This document shows, one piece after another, positions 31,437 through 42,906 of a DNA stretch of 64,000 nt. The notes under the pieces are model-generated. The model saw only the letters and a program-made list of their open reading frames with translations, was not told the DNA's origin and did no database searches. Made by a program: the position numbers and the translations under genes. Every line of letters starts with the position of its first letter. The first letter of the stretch is position 1. Source of the stretch: Lithodes maja. Lineage: Eukaryota > Arthropoda > Malacostraca > Decapoda > Lithodidae. The stretch lies in NCBI GenBank assembly GCA_037953745.1, contig JBAKBP010001613.1, forward strand, positions 62,001 to 126,000, given 5' to 3'.

Positions 31437-33219
31437 GACAGAGACTGGTGGGAAAACTACTGCATGTTCTGTATTGGTCCGCCGGAGCCCAGCCCTGGAA
31501 AAAAGAACATTTCCAGGAATTAATGCTCATAAGGTTAACCCAACATGTTCGCACACAAGTGTTAATAACCCGCCGGGTAATGAGACGTAATGTCACAACG
31601 ATCACAGCTCGTTACGCGGCGGGGTTCTATAAAGATTTCCGAATATCTAGACATGTCTTAAGAAAGTTAAGAATACCCTCTGACATAATATAAAAGACCA
31701 GTATGGCGTTTATAAACATAGTCTTTCTGGTGGTGACTGTTTCAAGATTCAATTTTGGAAAACAACCCCCCACAAAGACGCCGGCCCCTGAATTATCTTG
31801 CAGATTAACACTGGGCAGGCTGATACGAGATCTGACTTCTAACGAATTGTCATATAGATCGCCGTATGTTGAAGGCGGCAATACACTAACGTATCTCTCA
31901 ATTATTTGGTTAACTAAATTGAATTGTAAATTCCTTATTTCCTCCTCCCAGGAGCACCCGCCGGGTGTGAAAAACTTATGAAAAAGATGTTAACCCTAAT
32001 TGAGCCTTCGATCGCCGTATGTGTGAAGGCGGCGATACATATAGTATCACTAAATGGACCGGTTAACTAAACTGAATTACCAATTCGTTCATCCCACCCT
32101 ACCAAGGTGCACCCGCCGGGTGAGATCTGATGTTTAAACGTTAACCCCATAAGTTCCTATCCCCACTTCTTTGTAAAAGATCGCCGGGGAGGAAAGCCCA
32201 CAACAACAGCTAGGTTTTTTCCTTTGGTTTGTAAAACCGGGTAGAAAAACTTCATAACATATGTCCGCATGAACAATGTTAGATGGGTACAGCCATTCCG
32301 CCGGGAATCATAGGGAGCCTGAAACAGGCACCACCACAGAGACGCAGTCCTGGAGAGCCACAGACACCTACTCGCCGGGGACACAAGCCTGTTTTTGAAA
32401 CCACGCGTGGCCAAAACTCGGCTCTCGGCCGGGGTTTTCATGGTGTAACCGAGAAACACCCGCCGGAAAGTAACCCACCCCGTCCAGAAACCATCTGAAC
32501 GCACATAGGACCCGAGAGATAGCCAAAACACAACTAACCTAGGGCCCACAAACATAATCCGTGGAATTAGCCAATACACAACTAATCCAGGAAACATAAA
32601 TAGTCCGTGGAATTAGCCAATACACAACTAAACCAGGATACACATGACACAGTAGTACATATTTATAAATAAATCAATAACACTTGTACATGTGGCAAAG
32701 CTACGAGCGGCTGGCTAGGCCTAGGCAGAAGGCACAAAAACGTTGAAATATAAACAAAAGCACTGTAAATATCACAACAGGAAACACAGCCAACACACCA
32801 CTGTAGCAATTACTTCTGGCAAAGGGAAGACTGACTCGGGACCCAGAAAAAACTTCACTAAGTGAAGAAAAATACGCTGGGAACGTCAGCAAAACAAACG
32901 CTAGCTCATCAGAAAGATAGAAGGCAGCAAAAAGCGCGTAATGAAAGCCGCCTGCATCACAAGCTAACTAACTGTGAAAAAGTTCACACGTCCAAAACAG
33001 GACCACGAGGGTACATCCGAAATAGATGCCCCAAACACACGACCCAAAATACACTGCACTGCGGGCAACCAGCCCAGGACACTCCTGCTACGCATATCCT
33101 AACCTTACTCGATACATCCCGGAGTAAACAAATGAGAAAAAACTCACTAGGGACGCAGCAAATGCGGAACCAGCGGAGCGTGGGGAGACACGTCCGGGCG
33201 GGGTGAGCGCAGAGCAGAG
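31437..33219. other. DIRS-A leader region
   Basis: No ORF of note. GCCGG-containing motifs recur (CGCCGGG at several places between 31568 and 32470). Two similar blocks with ATCGCCGTATGTTGAAGGCGGC and ATCGCCGTATGTGTGAAGGC at about 31859 and 32010 form a diverged tandem pair about 150 bp apart. The region probably carries the promoter; no TATA box can be assigned. Confidence 0.5.
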
Positions 33220-33484
33220 AAGGAAGAATGACGCCTGAATCAGCGTCTGGTCAAAGATCCACACAAGTACATCCACGATATGATGGAAAGCTTATTGGAT
33301 AGTTATTCTTATTTTCTTTTTGTTTTTATTTTTTACGAAGTTTTTTCGTAGTGAGAACCCAATTCATAATGACTGAAGCCATGAGTGAGGTCGCGTGCAC
33401 TCATGATGAAGGCTCCTCAGATTTTAAATGCTCTGCGCGGTAGATTCAAACTACGGCGGATTAGTGTTTGAAGAGGATGCCTTA
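33220..33484. repeat. DIRS-A right inverted terminal repeat
   Basis: Reverse complement of 24957-25221. It ends at GGATGCCTTAT, where the CR1 tail (TTTCTTACAG repeats) begins. The terminal extension expected from the internal complementary region is missing here. Confidence 0.85.
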
Positions 33485-34288
33485 TTTCTTACAGTTTCTT
33501 ACAGTAGATCCTCTGGAAAAAGGCAAACTATGCCTGTGTATCCAGCTCAGTACCAGTACTTGCACTGCTGCGGTCGTTCACGGTGTTGGCGCCGGCGGTA
33601 GCAGACGCAAAATTTTTACTATTCTGTATTTTTGTTTTATAATCAAACTTCAAATCTTGTCTTCCCCATGCTTTATCAAGATTACTTTCAAACTCCCTTA
33701 TTGATTCGGAATCGACTACATACTGGGGCAGTGCATTCCACTCATTTACCACTCTATCACAAAATGAGTTCTTTGCTTTCTCAAGCCTATTTCTTTCTTT
33801 GTAAATTTTCTTAGAGTGTCCTCTCGTTCTTGTTCCCTCCCGCATCAAGAAGATACCTTCACACACATCCTCATCGTACTTTCCTGACACTATCTTAAAA
33901 GTATCTATCATATCCCCTCTCTTTCTCCTATATGCCAGTGTCGGAAGCCCCAGTGTCCTCAACCTCTGCTCATAGCCCGCGTTCTTCAACGTTGGTACCA
34001 GCTTGCTAGCTCTCCTCTGCACTTTCTCCACTGCTTCTATATCCTTTACCATATATGGAGCCCACACCTGGTTCGCATATTCCAGGTGCGGCCTAACCAG
34101 TGCTGTATAGAGATTCCTGAAGATTTCTTCGTCAAGTGACACAAATGTCCTCCTTATCAGCCCTACAATTCTATTGGCTTTGTTTATCTTTTCCGCTAAA
34201 TGTTCTGAGAAATTTAACTTATTGTCTATCACTACTCCTATATCCTTTTCTGCACTCACTTCCTCCATCGTTTCATACATACTGTATC
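33485..34288 (-). pseudogene. CR1-like element, C-terminal ORF2 and 3' end
   Basis: An uninterrupted frame (34280-33528) covers the ORF2 C-terminus from YETMEEVSAEKDIGVVIDNK to the stop. This is the best-preserved version of the family at 6375-10327 for this part. The 3' end carries two CTGTAAGAAA copies abutting DIRS-A. The copy is 5'-truncated at 34288, next to the L2-like element. Confidence 0.85.
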
Positions 34289-34324
34289 CATACTGTAATG
34301 GGTCTGTTAAGATAGAAGGGAGTT

Positions 34325-35548
34325 ATGGAGAATTGGAGGAGAGATATAGGTGTGAAGGTGGAGTCACTGACAGAAATATGTGGAGCCAGTTCAGTAGCAA
34401 CTGCAGATGGGCCATTAATTGCTAACCTAGATGCTGTGATGAGGAAAGTAGATGAGCTGGAGGCAGAGAACATGGCACTCAAGGAGCAGCTAAAGGAGAG
34501 TATGAGGGCCATTTAAGTGAGAAAGTAAAGGGAGTAATAAGTGAGGAGAAAAATGAGTGGACAAGGGTGGGGAATGCTAAGGTGGATGCATTGGAAGAAA
34601 TCATGAAGGAGCAGGTGGAAGAGAGAGAAAAAGAGAAAAGAGAGTTTGAGAAGAATGTAGTGCAGGTTTTGAAGAGCAAGGAAAAGGTAGTGAGGGAAAC
34701 AGTAGAGACCAAAAAGGAGCCGACCAAACGCACCACTGAGGTGGTAGATGGTGGAAAGAAAAAAAACTGTCTGGGACCATCAGGTCCTGGTAGTGAAGCC
34801 AAAAGACCGATCCTCTGAGCCAGTAAGCCCACCAGATACAAAGGCAATCGAGACTGCTTTGGCTTCGGTTCCGGTTAACAAGTTAACTAGAACTGATTCA
34901 GGTGCACTGGTGGTACGACTTCCATCCAAGAAAGCCAAAGAAGATGCAGAAAGGGCCATCAATCAGTGTTTGGGGGTGGACAGTGCCTTCAGTGTCTCCG
35001 AACCAAAGAAGATGATGCCAAAAATGACTCTGGTAGGCATTGCTAATGACGCTGAGGATAATGAGATCATTCCCAGCATCCTCAACAAGAACCCAAGAAT
35101 AAAGTCCCTGGTCGACGATGGCTTAGCTATGAATTTGCTATTCACTAAGCAAAAGAGTGATGCACACACTAAGACTGCGGTAGTAAAAATGTCACCTGAA
35201 ATACGCTCTTCCATTGTGGATGATGGCAATTCTGTGTATGTTGGACTTGTGAGATGTCGTGCATACGATCGCTTCTGGGTAACACAATGTTACCATTGCC
35301 AGGGCTTTGGTCATACCAGTGACAGGTGTTTTCGGAAAAATGAGGATCCAAAATGCAACTTCTGTGCCGGTACTCATAACTCAAAAGACTGCACCAACAA
35401 GACTTCCCCCAAATGTATAAATTGTATGAGCTCCACATCAGTTACGGAGCCGCCAAATCATTTCGCCTCAAGTAGAAATTGTCCTTTAATGACAGTTCAA
35501 AGAAATAAAGTTATTGAGAACACCAATTTTGTAGGTTCAAAAAACTGA
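34325..35548 (+). pseudogene. ORF1 of L2-like element: coiled coil and CCHC knuckles
   Basis: Three open pieces in different frames (34325-34516, 34567-34818, 34748-35548). The first two encode charged coiled-coil sequence (VDELEAENMALKEQLKES). The last encodes an RNA-binding-like region and zinc knuckles: CYHCQGFGHTSDRC (residues 181-194 of that piece), CNFCAGTHNSKDC (203-215) and a third partial CINC. Such Gag-like ORF1 proteins bind element RNA. Stops between the pieces make it non-functional. Confidence 0.7.
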
Positions 35549-35568
35549 AAAATGCACATGGGAGCCGG

Positions 35569-38472
35569 TTGAAACTGGGTCTGTTGAATGTTCGTTCCTT
35601 GCGTAACAAAATGGATCATATTTGCGAGATCTTGGATGAACGTAACCTTGATGTATTATGTCTCACTGAGACCTGGTTGTTCGAGTCAGATCTGAATATT
35701 ATCCAGGCGGCATTGCCTAAAACCCATTCCATAATAAATGTTCCTAGGCCTAGGGGAGATCATCCGGGTGGTGGAGTGGCAGTTGTCTACTCCACATCTC
35801 TGGTGAATATCTTGCAAATAAGCCATAACCCAGCCCCTCTTTATTATGAACTGTTGGAAGTGGAAATAAAACTCCATCAACAAATTCTAAGAATGGCAGT
35901 TGTCTATAGGCCTGGCCATCGTGGCACAGATAGGGGTTTTATGGAAGAGTTTGGGCAGTTTCTCGAGGAATTTTCTGCTAAAACCGGAAGACTTTTGATA
36001 TGTGGAGATTTTAATTACTGGGTTGACAGCCCTCATCTGAAGCCATTCTCTCCCGAGTTCCTTGAGTTGACTGATCAGAACAATTTTGTAAACCATGTGT
36101 CCCACCCAACTCATATCTTAGGACACACCCTTGACTTGGTTTTCTCTCCTGTGGGTTGTGGTGGTGTTCTGGATGTTGATGTTGAGAATGCTGACCCTAA
36201 TACCTCTGATCATGCTTTGATTACTTTCAGCTTTGATTTCCCTAAGCCACTCACACATGAAAAAGTAATCAGATTTAGAAATTATAAAAATGCAGACCTA
36301 AATTTGGCTAGCAGTGAAGTAAAACAGTACTTGGGAAGTATTGATACTTCCAACCTTACTTCAGATGAGCTGGTGGAGGTACATGGAAATGCACTTAAAT
36401 TAGTGTTCGATCATCACTGTCCAGAAGTAGAGAAGAAAATCATAGTACGAGATGATTCGCCCTGGTATAGCACTCGAGTTAAATTTCTTAGAAGAGCGCG
36501 TAGAAGAGCTGAACGTGAATGGCGGAAAAATAAAACAGACTCTACATGGTTGCAATATCTGTCAGCCAGAAGAGCTGTGGTCCACAAAATCAAAGATGAA
36601 AAGAAAGTGTATTATCAGGGAAAAGTTGACTCGTGTGGTAACGACCAGAGGAGGTTGGCTTCAATTGTAAACAGTTTACTTGGAAAAACAAGAGTCAGCT
36701 TAAGACCTTCTGTACCCGATGCCGAGTTGGCTGCCAACTTTGTGGCATTTTTTGCTGGCAAGATAACTCGCATAAGACAGGAACTGGATGATGCTTCTGT
36801 TGGTGAAGAACTTTCAGTTGTACTCCAACCCCGACACATTCCTAATAATGTCCTCTCATCCTTTCACTCAGTAGAGGTGGTCATGATCTCGTCCTACATA
36901 AGAAACCTCAATAAAACATTTTGCCCGTTGGATCCCATAAATGTTTCCAAGCTACCAAGAGTCTATGATCACACAGTTCACAGTTGAGTTTATTTCCAAA
37001 ATAATTAATAAGTGCTTCTCTGAAGGTAGCTTCCCACATTCTGAAAAGCATGCACTACTCCGACCTACTCTAAAGAAGCCTGGACTTGATGTTGAGAACA
37101 TGTTGAACTATCGTCCTGTCTCCAACCTGTCCTTCATATCAAAGATATTAGAGCGTGCAATACTTGACCAATTACAACCACTACTTCAGCAGAATGAAAC
37201 TATCCCAATTTTTCAGTCTGCTTACCGACAGCATCATTCAACTGAAACAGCATTGATTAGAGTACATAATGATCTAGTTGAGAACATTTGCAATGGTGTG
37301 GCCTCACTATTGGTCTTGCTTGATCTCTCTGCGGCTTTTGACACAGTGGATCACGAGTTGTTATTGAGTGATCTTTATGATTGTGGTGTGCGTGACTCCG
37401 CTCTCTTGCTTCTTGGGTCGTACTTGTCAGGTAGATCCCAGAGTGTGATGGTAAATCAAGTGGTCTCGGACTCGACACCCCTGCAGTATGGTGTTCCGCA
37501 GTTTTAGGTCCTATCCTATTTATAATTTATACTAGCAGTTTGTCTCTTCTGCTTCGTGCACATAATGTCACCTTTCACTTTTATGCAGATGACACCCAGA
37601 TTTATGTGAGAATCACAAATATAGTTGATATACGGAGTAAGATGGAATTGTTGATGTCTGATATCAAGAAGTGGATGAGAGCGAGAAAACTTAAACTAAA
37701 TGATGGTAAAACTGATATTCTCATCATCCGAGGAAATAGAAGAGCTGATGATATAGTAGGTGCCCTCTCCATCAATGTGGGTGGATCTCAGCTGCGACTG
37801 GCCAACTCTGTTCGAAATCTGGGTGTATATGTGAACTCCCGATTAGATTTCAAAGAGCATGTAAACCAGATAGTTAAAAGTTGTTACTTGCACATCAGAA
37901 ATCTCTATTTGGTGAAGCCGTTTATAACCAGACGTTGCCTCCTGACGTTGGTTCACTCATTGGTCTTCTCTCGTGTTGATTATTGCAATGCCCTGTTGGT
38001 GGGTCTTCCAAATTATATTTTGAAGAAAGTTCAGTCTGTTCTTAACAGGGCCGCAAGACTAATTTTTGGTGTTCCACCTAGAACTCCTACTACATCTCTT
38101 CACATAGAACTGCACTGGCTGCCAGTAAGAGCAAGAATAGAATTTAAGTTGTGTTTGGTGACTTTTAAGGTTCTCAAATTTGGTGAGCCTAGGTACCTTG
38201 CGGAGCTGCTCAGGCGCCCACCGGCACACCATGGTGTAGTTGTGCGTCATGACAATGACCCTTTTCGTCTTGATGAACCAAGGGCTTTCCAGCAGTCTTC
38301 TTTCTTTGAGAGGTCATTCTCCTACATGTCTCCGAGGTTGTATAACAGGTTGCCGCTGTCCATGAGACAACTGAGTTCTGTTGAATGCTTCAAGAGACAA
38401 CTTAAGACTTTTCTCTTTGAGAGAAGCTATGATCTTGAGAGAGGTGTCATGACAGATGGCTATAGAGTTTAG
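35569..38472 (+). pseudogene. ORF2 of L2-like element: endonuclease and RT, two frameshifts
   Basis: Endonuclease (35569-36987): GLLNVRSLRNKMDHI, LCLTETWL, PGGGVAVVYS, ICGDFNYW and SDHALI. RT continues in a second frame (36941-37507): NYRPVSNLSFISKILE and LLDLSAAFDTVDHELL. It stops at GVPQ, where about 7 bases of the GVPQGSVLGP coding sequence are deleted. The third frame (37540-38472) carries FYADDTQIY (YADD at 37582-37593), RVDYCNALLVGLP and LHWLPVRARIEFKLC, the L2-type signature. Confidence 0.8.
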
Positions 38473-39104
38473 GCTATTTTGCCACTGCCAGTGATTGTTA
38501 AATGTGTGTTGTATATAAGCCTTCTTTTGATGCATTGATTTTTGTTCTTTTTTCTTTCTCTTTTCGAGCGCTAGTGAATTCTTCGGAAAAATTGGCGCTT
38601 ATGAGAAATAAGTAACATGCTTATTATTATTATTATTATTATTATGCTCGCTTCTCTGTCGGCGGCCCCTGCTTCCGACACGCGACGACGCGCTGTGTCG
38701 TTGCGGTCCCTGCTTACGTCACGCACCGACGCGCTGTGTCGCACGCGGGGTCTTCTCAGTCCCGTCCTTCTGCCGGTTCTCTTCGGGGTGCTGCTGCAAG
38801 TGCTGCCGCCTTGCGCGGACGCAGGACTGGGACGTTGCAGGCCAGTGCGTCGATTCCGCCTCGCCCTTCTGTTCTTGCCCCTTTCATCCCCGCTGTGTCG
38901 GGGCTGGCCGGCCTTCCACTTCCGGCCGCCCTTCGACGTGGTCTGCCCCGCGCCGGCCTGGGGTTGGGGTGGCCCGCCCTTTTCGCCGAGGTTGGGGGGG
39001 GGGGGGGGGGGGGGGTAGAGGTCAACGTGGCGCTCGTGCCCGCACGGCCCGTAACGAGGGTACCTCCGCGTCAACACAATGTGTAGTTCTCTGGGTCGGC
39101 CTCC

Positions 39105-40246
39105 TTGTTCTCCTTCTCGCCTGGCCGACCGGGTCGCTCCCCTCCTATCGGGTGCTCCCTCGGGTTGTTTTTGCCCTTGCGCCCCTCGGTTGCCGCGAGG
39201 GACGTTGGGGGCGGCGGGTTGCGCGGTGGGGTCTCACCTGGTGGTGGACGTCTCGACCCCCTTTCCGCTTTTGTCACCGACGCCGGCCCATCTCTTCGGA
39301 GGTGGCCCACGTGCTCACTTCCATGCCCGCGCTGGGTAGCGTCGAGGGAGTTGACCGCCGGTCGCCCGGTTTTCCTCTCCCGTGTCTTTCTGGTCCCGTC
39401 GACGAACTGTGACGCGATGCGACCGATGGTGGTTCTGTCGGCCCTCAACGGGCGCGTCGTGCACACACGGTTTCGGATGCTGCCGGTACCCCTGGTACGC
39501 CTGGCCCTGTGCCCTCTGTCGTGGGTTGTGTCGCTGGCCCTCCAGGATGCGTCTTGGCTCGTTCCTCTCCATCCTCGCTTCCAGCGATTCTTGGCCGTTC
39601 GGACTTCCGATCGTGTGTTCCTGTTCGCCGGCCTTCCCTTCGGTCTCCACATCGCGCCGCGGATCTTCTCCGCACATGTGGGGCAGGCTCTGGGTCCTCT
39701 CCTCAGGAGCGGGCTCCAGATCCTGTTTTCCTTGGCCGATTGGTTGGTAGTTTCCGTAGCCCTAGGACTGTGCATTGGCGACGCCCTCACAGTTGTTCGC
39801 AACGTCGCACGGTTAGGGTTCCCCTTTGATGTTCCCGATTCACGCTTGACCCCGTCGCGTGTCGTGCCATGGGTCGGTCTCGCATGGGTTTTGTCCGGCG
39901 CTAGGTGACCCGGGGTCTGTCGGCCGCAGTGCACCTTCGGTGGAAGGTCTTCGCCGTGTTGCACTCGGTCTCCCTCCTGGGGTGGCTCTGGGACTCGTTC
40001 GTGGGTTCGCTGCTTTGGGCCGCTCTGCCCCTTCCCTTAGGGAGCCTCTGGCTCCTCCGCCTCCTCCTCATGGGCCCCGCGGTGTTTCCGTTGCCCCTAT
40101 GGATCGGCTCCTGCCGCTCCTGCGTACCGTTCGCAGACGCTTCGGTCGCTGGGTTGCTCAGGGCTCGCTCTCTGCGGCTGTGCCCTGGTCCGCCCCCCCC
40201 GCCGACGGTCTGGGTAGCCACAGATACGTCGAGCGAGGTTGGGTGA
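39105..40246 (+). pseudogene. DIRS-B copy 1 RT and start of RNase H
   Basis: The frame 39105-39904 covers RT: LSALNGRVVHTRFRMLP, VVSLALQDASWLVPLHPRF, FAGLPFGLHIAPRIFS and FSLADWLVV. DIRS RTs have Asp in both catalytic places (SLDLxDAYWHV, YLDDWL); here they are Ala at 39537-39539 and 39735-39737, both GCC. A one-base loss near 39904 (GCTAGGTG versus GCTACGGTG in copies 2 and 3) shifts the frame. The next piece ends at TVWVATDTSSEVG, the first RNase H motif. Confidence 0.75.
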
Positions 40247-41060
40247 GGTTCCCGATCGAACCTGGGCCGTCCACTTCCCGGCAGATGGGTGGGTCTCCCT
40301 CCACTTACCCGTCTATGCCCTCGGACTGTTGGTTCCTCTGTTCTTCCTGCGGGTCCACGCGCTGGCCCTTCGGGGTAAGTCGGTGGCCTTCGGGTTAGAC
40401 ACTCAGACAGGCTGTCCCCTGTTTCCTTCTGCGGGGGTCCTCCAGGTCGTTGACTCTATTGGAGGTCTCAGTGGAGTTGTTCTTCCTCGCGGACCGACAC
40501 CCCTTCTCCTTGCGTGCCTCCTCCCTGCCCGGGCCTGCCACCCTGTGGGCGGCCGCCCTGTCGTGAGGGCCGGGCGTTCTTGTTGCATGGGCGTTGAAGC
40601 GGACTGTGTTCGCCGACCTCGCGGCTTCCTGCGGGTTTCCGGAGGTCGCCTTGTTCGCATCGGGGGTGCCGCGCCAGTTGCCTTTGGACCTCTCCCTCCG
40701 GCCTCGCGCTCCGGGGGGGGTCCGGCCGTTTTCATGGTAGCCTGGTACAGGTGGCGGTCAATATACATCTTTCCGCCCCCAGACGCGCTGTTGATGTGCC
40801 CAGTCCTCGCGTGGCTGCGGCTGTACCACGGCTGCATCTGGCTCCTCGCGCCTCTGTGGCCGGCACGGGCTTGGTCCGCCCGGTTGCCGCGGTGGTGCCC
40901 GAGTCCGGTCCCTCTACCTGTCTCCGGCTTCCACTTGGGCTCGGTTGGGGCCCTGCGGACCTCGTTGGCCTTCGCATCGTGCTTGTTCATGTGGCACGGT
41001 GGCTCCCGGTCCCCGGCCGGGCCCTGACTGACTTCCTGCAGCGTTCCTGGCCGTCTTCTC
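40239..41060 (+). pseudogene. DIRS-B copy 1 RNase H / methylase-like region
   Basis: It continues in another frame: YALGLLVPLFFLRVHALALR and GKSVAFGLDT correspond to INVKELLVPLYF and GKSVAFRMDN of DIRS-A. The RNase H Glu position reads Gly. A further frame change follows, then IYIFPPPDALLMCPVL and WLLAPLWPARAWSARL, the Dam-like segment. Confidence 0.65.
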
Positions 41061-41975
41061 CTTGGGGGCCTTACGGGTCCCGCTGGAGGTCTTTTCCTAG
41101 GTGGCTACAGGCCACTCGCCTGCCAGTTGGCTCTCCTTCCCTCGTCCTACGCTCCTTGTTTCCCATCTTCCGTACACGTCACTTTCAAGTCGACGCTATA
41201 CGTACCCACTTGTCTGCCGTCCGGGGGATCTTTGGGTCCGTCGCTGGGCTGGTCGTTCCGCCACAGGTGCTGGATTCCTTCCTGACGGCTGCCTTCCGGG
41301 ATCGACCTCCTCCGCGCCAGGTCCCTCCGCAGTGGGATCTGGGGCGGGCTCTGGTCCTTCTGGCTTCACCCACGTCTACAAGGGCCGCTACGCCGGTTCC
41401 GTTGCTCGGGCGTCCGCTCTTCCTTGTCGCTCTGGCCACTGGGGTTCGGGTGTCTGCACTAGCGGCATTGTCACGGCCCCGGGACTGCGTGCGATTCTCC
41501 CCATCCTTGCGTGGCGTCTCGTTCGCCTCCTCCCCTCCTTTTGTTACCACGCTTGGGAGGGCGGCCCCCGCTTTCCGGCCTTTCGCCGTCCAGGCTTTCC
41601 GGCGTGGGCATCCTCGCCATGTGTTGTGCCCGGTGTCAGCCTTGCACTCCTCTGTTGCGTCTGTGGCGCCACCTTCGGGTACTGCTGTGTGGGTGTCTCC
41701 TCGGCCAGGTGGGAGGCTCTCGCGGGTGCAGATGGGCCGCCGCGTTTGTCGGACCGTTCGTGCCCGTCACCCTGTTTGTAGGGGTTCTGCGCACGATGTC
41801 AGATCCTTTGCTGCCTCCTTCCGGTTCCTGCCACGTCGATCCTTACCTGCCATCGCCTCGGCGGTTTTGTGGGTCTTCTATCAATTCCTTCATCTCCTCC
41901 TACCTCTCCGTGTCCAGTGTTCGACCCCCTCGGCCGTTGATTGCTCTCGGGGGTCGTGTTTCCTGGTGCTCTGGC
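41061..41975 (+). pseudogene. DIRS-B copy 1 tyrosine recombinase
   Basis: Motifs in order: VDAIRTHLSAVRGIFGS, RPPPRQVPPQWDLGRALVLL, LVALATGVRVSALAALS (first Arg), RRGHPRHVLCPVSALHSSV and GSAHDVRSFAASFRF (HxxR intact). An extra G at about 41870 (TGTGGGTCTTC versus TGTGGTCTTC in copy 2) shifts the frame just before the Tyr motif SSINSFISSYLS. Confidence 0.75.
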
Positions 41976-42404
41976 GAAGATCCCTGGTCTTCCCCCCTTG
42001 TCCCTCGTTCTTTTCCTTTGTTTTATTTGACAAAGGTGGGGGGGGGGGGTGTACGGGTTTGCAACACTGGATTGCAAGTTTGGGATTATGTATTGTTCCG
42101 GTACATAAGTGTTTTTGCCACATTGAAAATTGTGTTTTGTTCTTGTGTTCAGTGTTTTTGTTGGTTTTTGAAGAAAAGGGATTTTGGGTACAGTACCTTT
42201 TTGGTTTCAGACGAGTCTATGTTTTTGCATTACTATGAATGACGGGCATGTGTTAAAACTGTTCTTTTTAGCTACTCCTCAGTTTTTCACTCTTTTTATT
42301 AGACTCTCTTGTTTAAATTGTGTCTTTGTCATTCATAATTTTGTTTTATGCATTGTTTTTTTTGGTAGGTTGGGCTTGGATGTCCTCCTCCTATTTGTTA
42401 TGCA

Positions 42405-42517
42405 GCCTTGACGTTGGATTTGCCAAGACTACTAACAAATTGGGAGGTTTGACGTACCTCCCAACCTACCAAATAGGAAAACCTACTATTTGGTAGTATT
42501 CTTCGAAAATCCAACGT
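42405..42517. repeat. DIRS-B copy 1 internal complementary region
   Basis: GCCTTGACGTTGGATTTGCC through AACAAAT is the complement of the family's left terminus (57579-57613). The rest, from TGGGAGGTTTGACGTACCTC, complements the right terminus (42829-42906). Complement of left end fused to complement of right end is the DIRS1 architecture. Confidence 0.85.
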
Positions 42518-42580
42518 ACATAATACCCTCCCTCACGCCGGACCCCTGCCCATCCGCGTTCTTCTGCTGACGTGAGATGT

Positions 42581-42906
42581 GATAACAAGAGAGGGTCGCT
42601 CATGCGCACGTTCGACAGGGATCTGCACATGACGGAACACGGGATGGGCCTTAAGCGGTAACTAAGGTAAACCCCTTTTTCTTCTCTTCTATGCTTTTTT
42701 CACCTTCGGTGGTAGTTTTGGTTAATGTACAACGTCTCCTAGAGCAAGATAAGGAGTAGACTCTAGACGTTTTCTTTTTAACCGCGGTTGGAATGACGAG
42801 TCGTCATTGCAATTAGGTTAATAGCCTTGACGTTGGATTTTCCAAGACTACTACCAAATAGTAGGTTTTCCTATTTGGTAGGTTGGGAGGTACGTCAAAC
42901 CTCCCA
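42581..42906 (+). repeat. DIRS-B copy 1 right terminal repeat
   Basis: It runs from GATAACAAGAGAGGGTCGC to CGTCAAACCTCCCA. It matches the terminal repeats at 43764-44062 and 53501-53848, and inverted at 57579-57880. A ~22-bp block (ACATAGGAGTCAAAATAGAC region) present in the others is deleted. Confidence 0.85.

Larger units (their letters stand above)
24887..33484 (-). mobile_element. DIRS-A: DIRS-like tyrosine recombinase retrotransposon
   Basis: About 8.6 kb read on the minus strand: ITR (33220-33484), leader, gag (31436-28893), RT-RNase H-methylase region (28787-26883), tyrosine recombinase (26910-25930), an internal complementary region near 25299-25405, ITR (24957-25221), and a terminal extension (24887-24956). 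Split inverted ends plus an internal region complementary to the terminus are the DIRS1 hallmark. The copy is inactive: a stop in gag, frameshifts in RT and a changed recombinase motif. Confidence 0.85.
34289..38645 (+). mobile_element. L2-like non-LTR retrotransposon, nearly full length
   Basis: It holds ORF1 (broken, 34325-35548), ORF2 (35569-38472, two frameshifts) and a short 3' UTR ending in TTATTATTATTA (about 38616-38644). The 3' tail joins directly to DIRS-B copy 1, so the L2 3' end marks that copy's 5' boundary. The start is placed where the CR1 fragment ends. Confidence 0.8.
38646..42906 (+). mobile_element. DIRS-B copy 1, 5'-truncated
   Basis: GC-rich DIRS-like element: end of gag (from 38646), RT-RNase H-methylase region (about 39079-41060), tyrosine recombinase (about 41070-41960), internal complementary region (42405-42517) and right terminal repeat (42581-42906). 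It begins abruptly after the TTA tail of the L2-like element and ends abutting copy 2. The coding block is strongly A-poor on the plus strand. Confidence 0.8.

Noticed and set aside
38570..39964. Long open frames on the minus strand (for example 39071-39964 and 38571-39077)
   Set aside because: They are antisense to DIRS-B gag/RT and exist because the plus strand is A-poor, which removes stops on both strands. Their Arg/Gly/Pro-rich translations lack domains.
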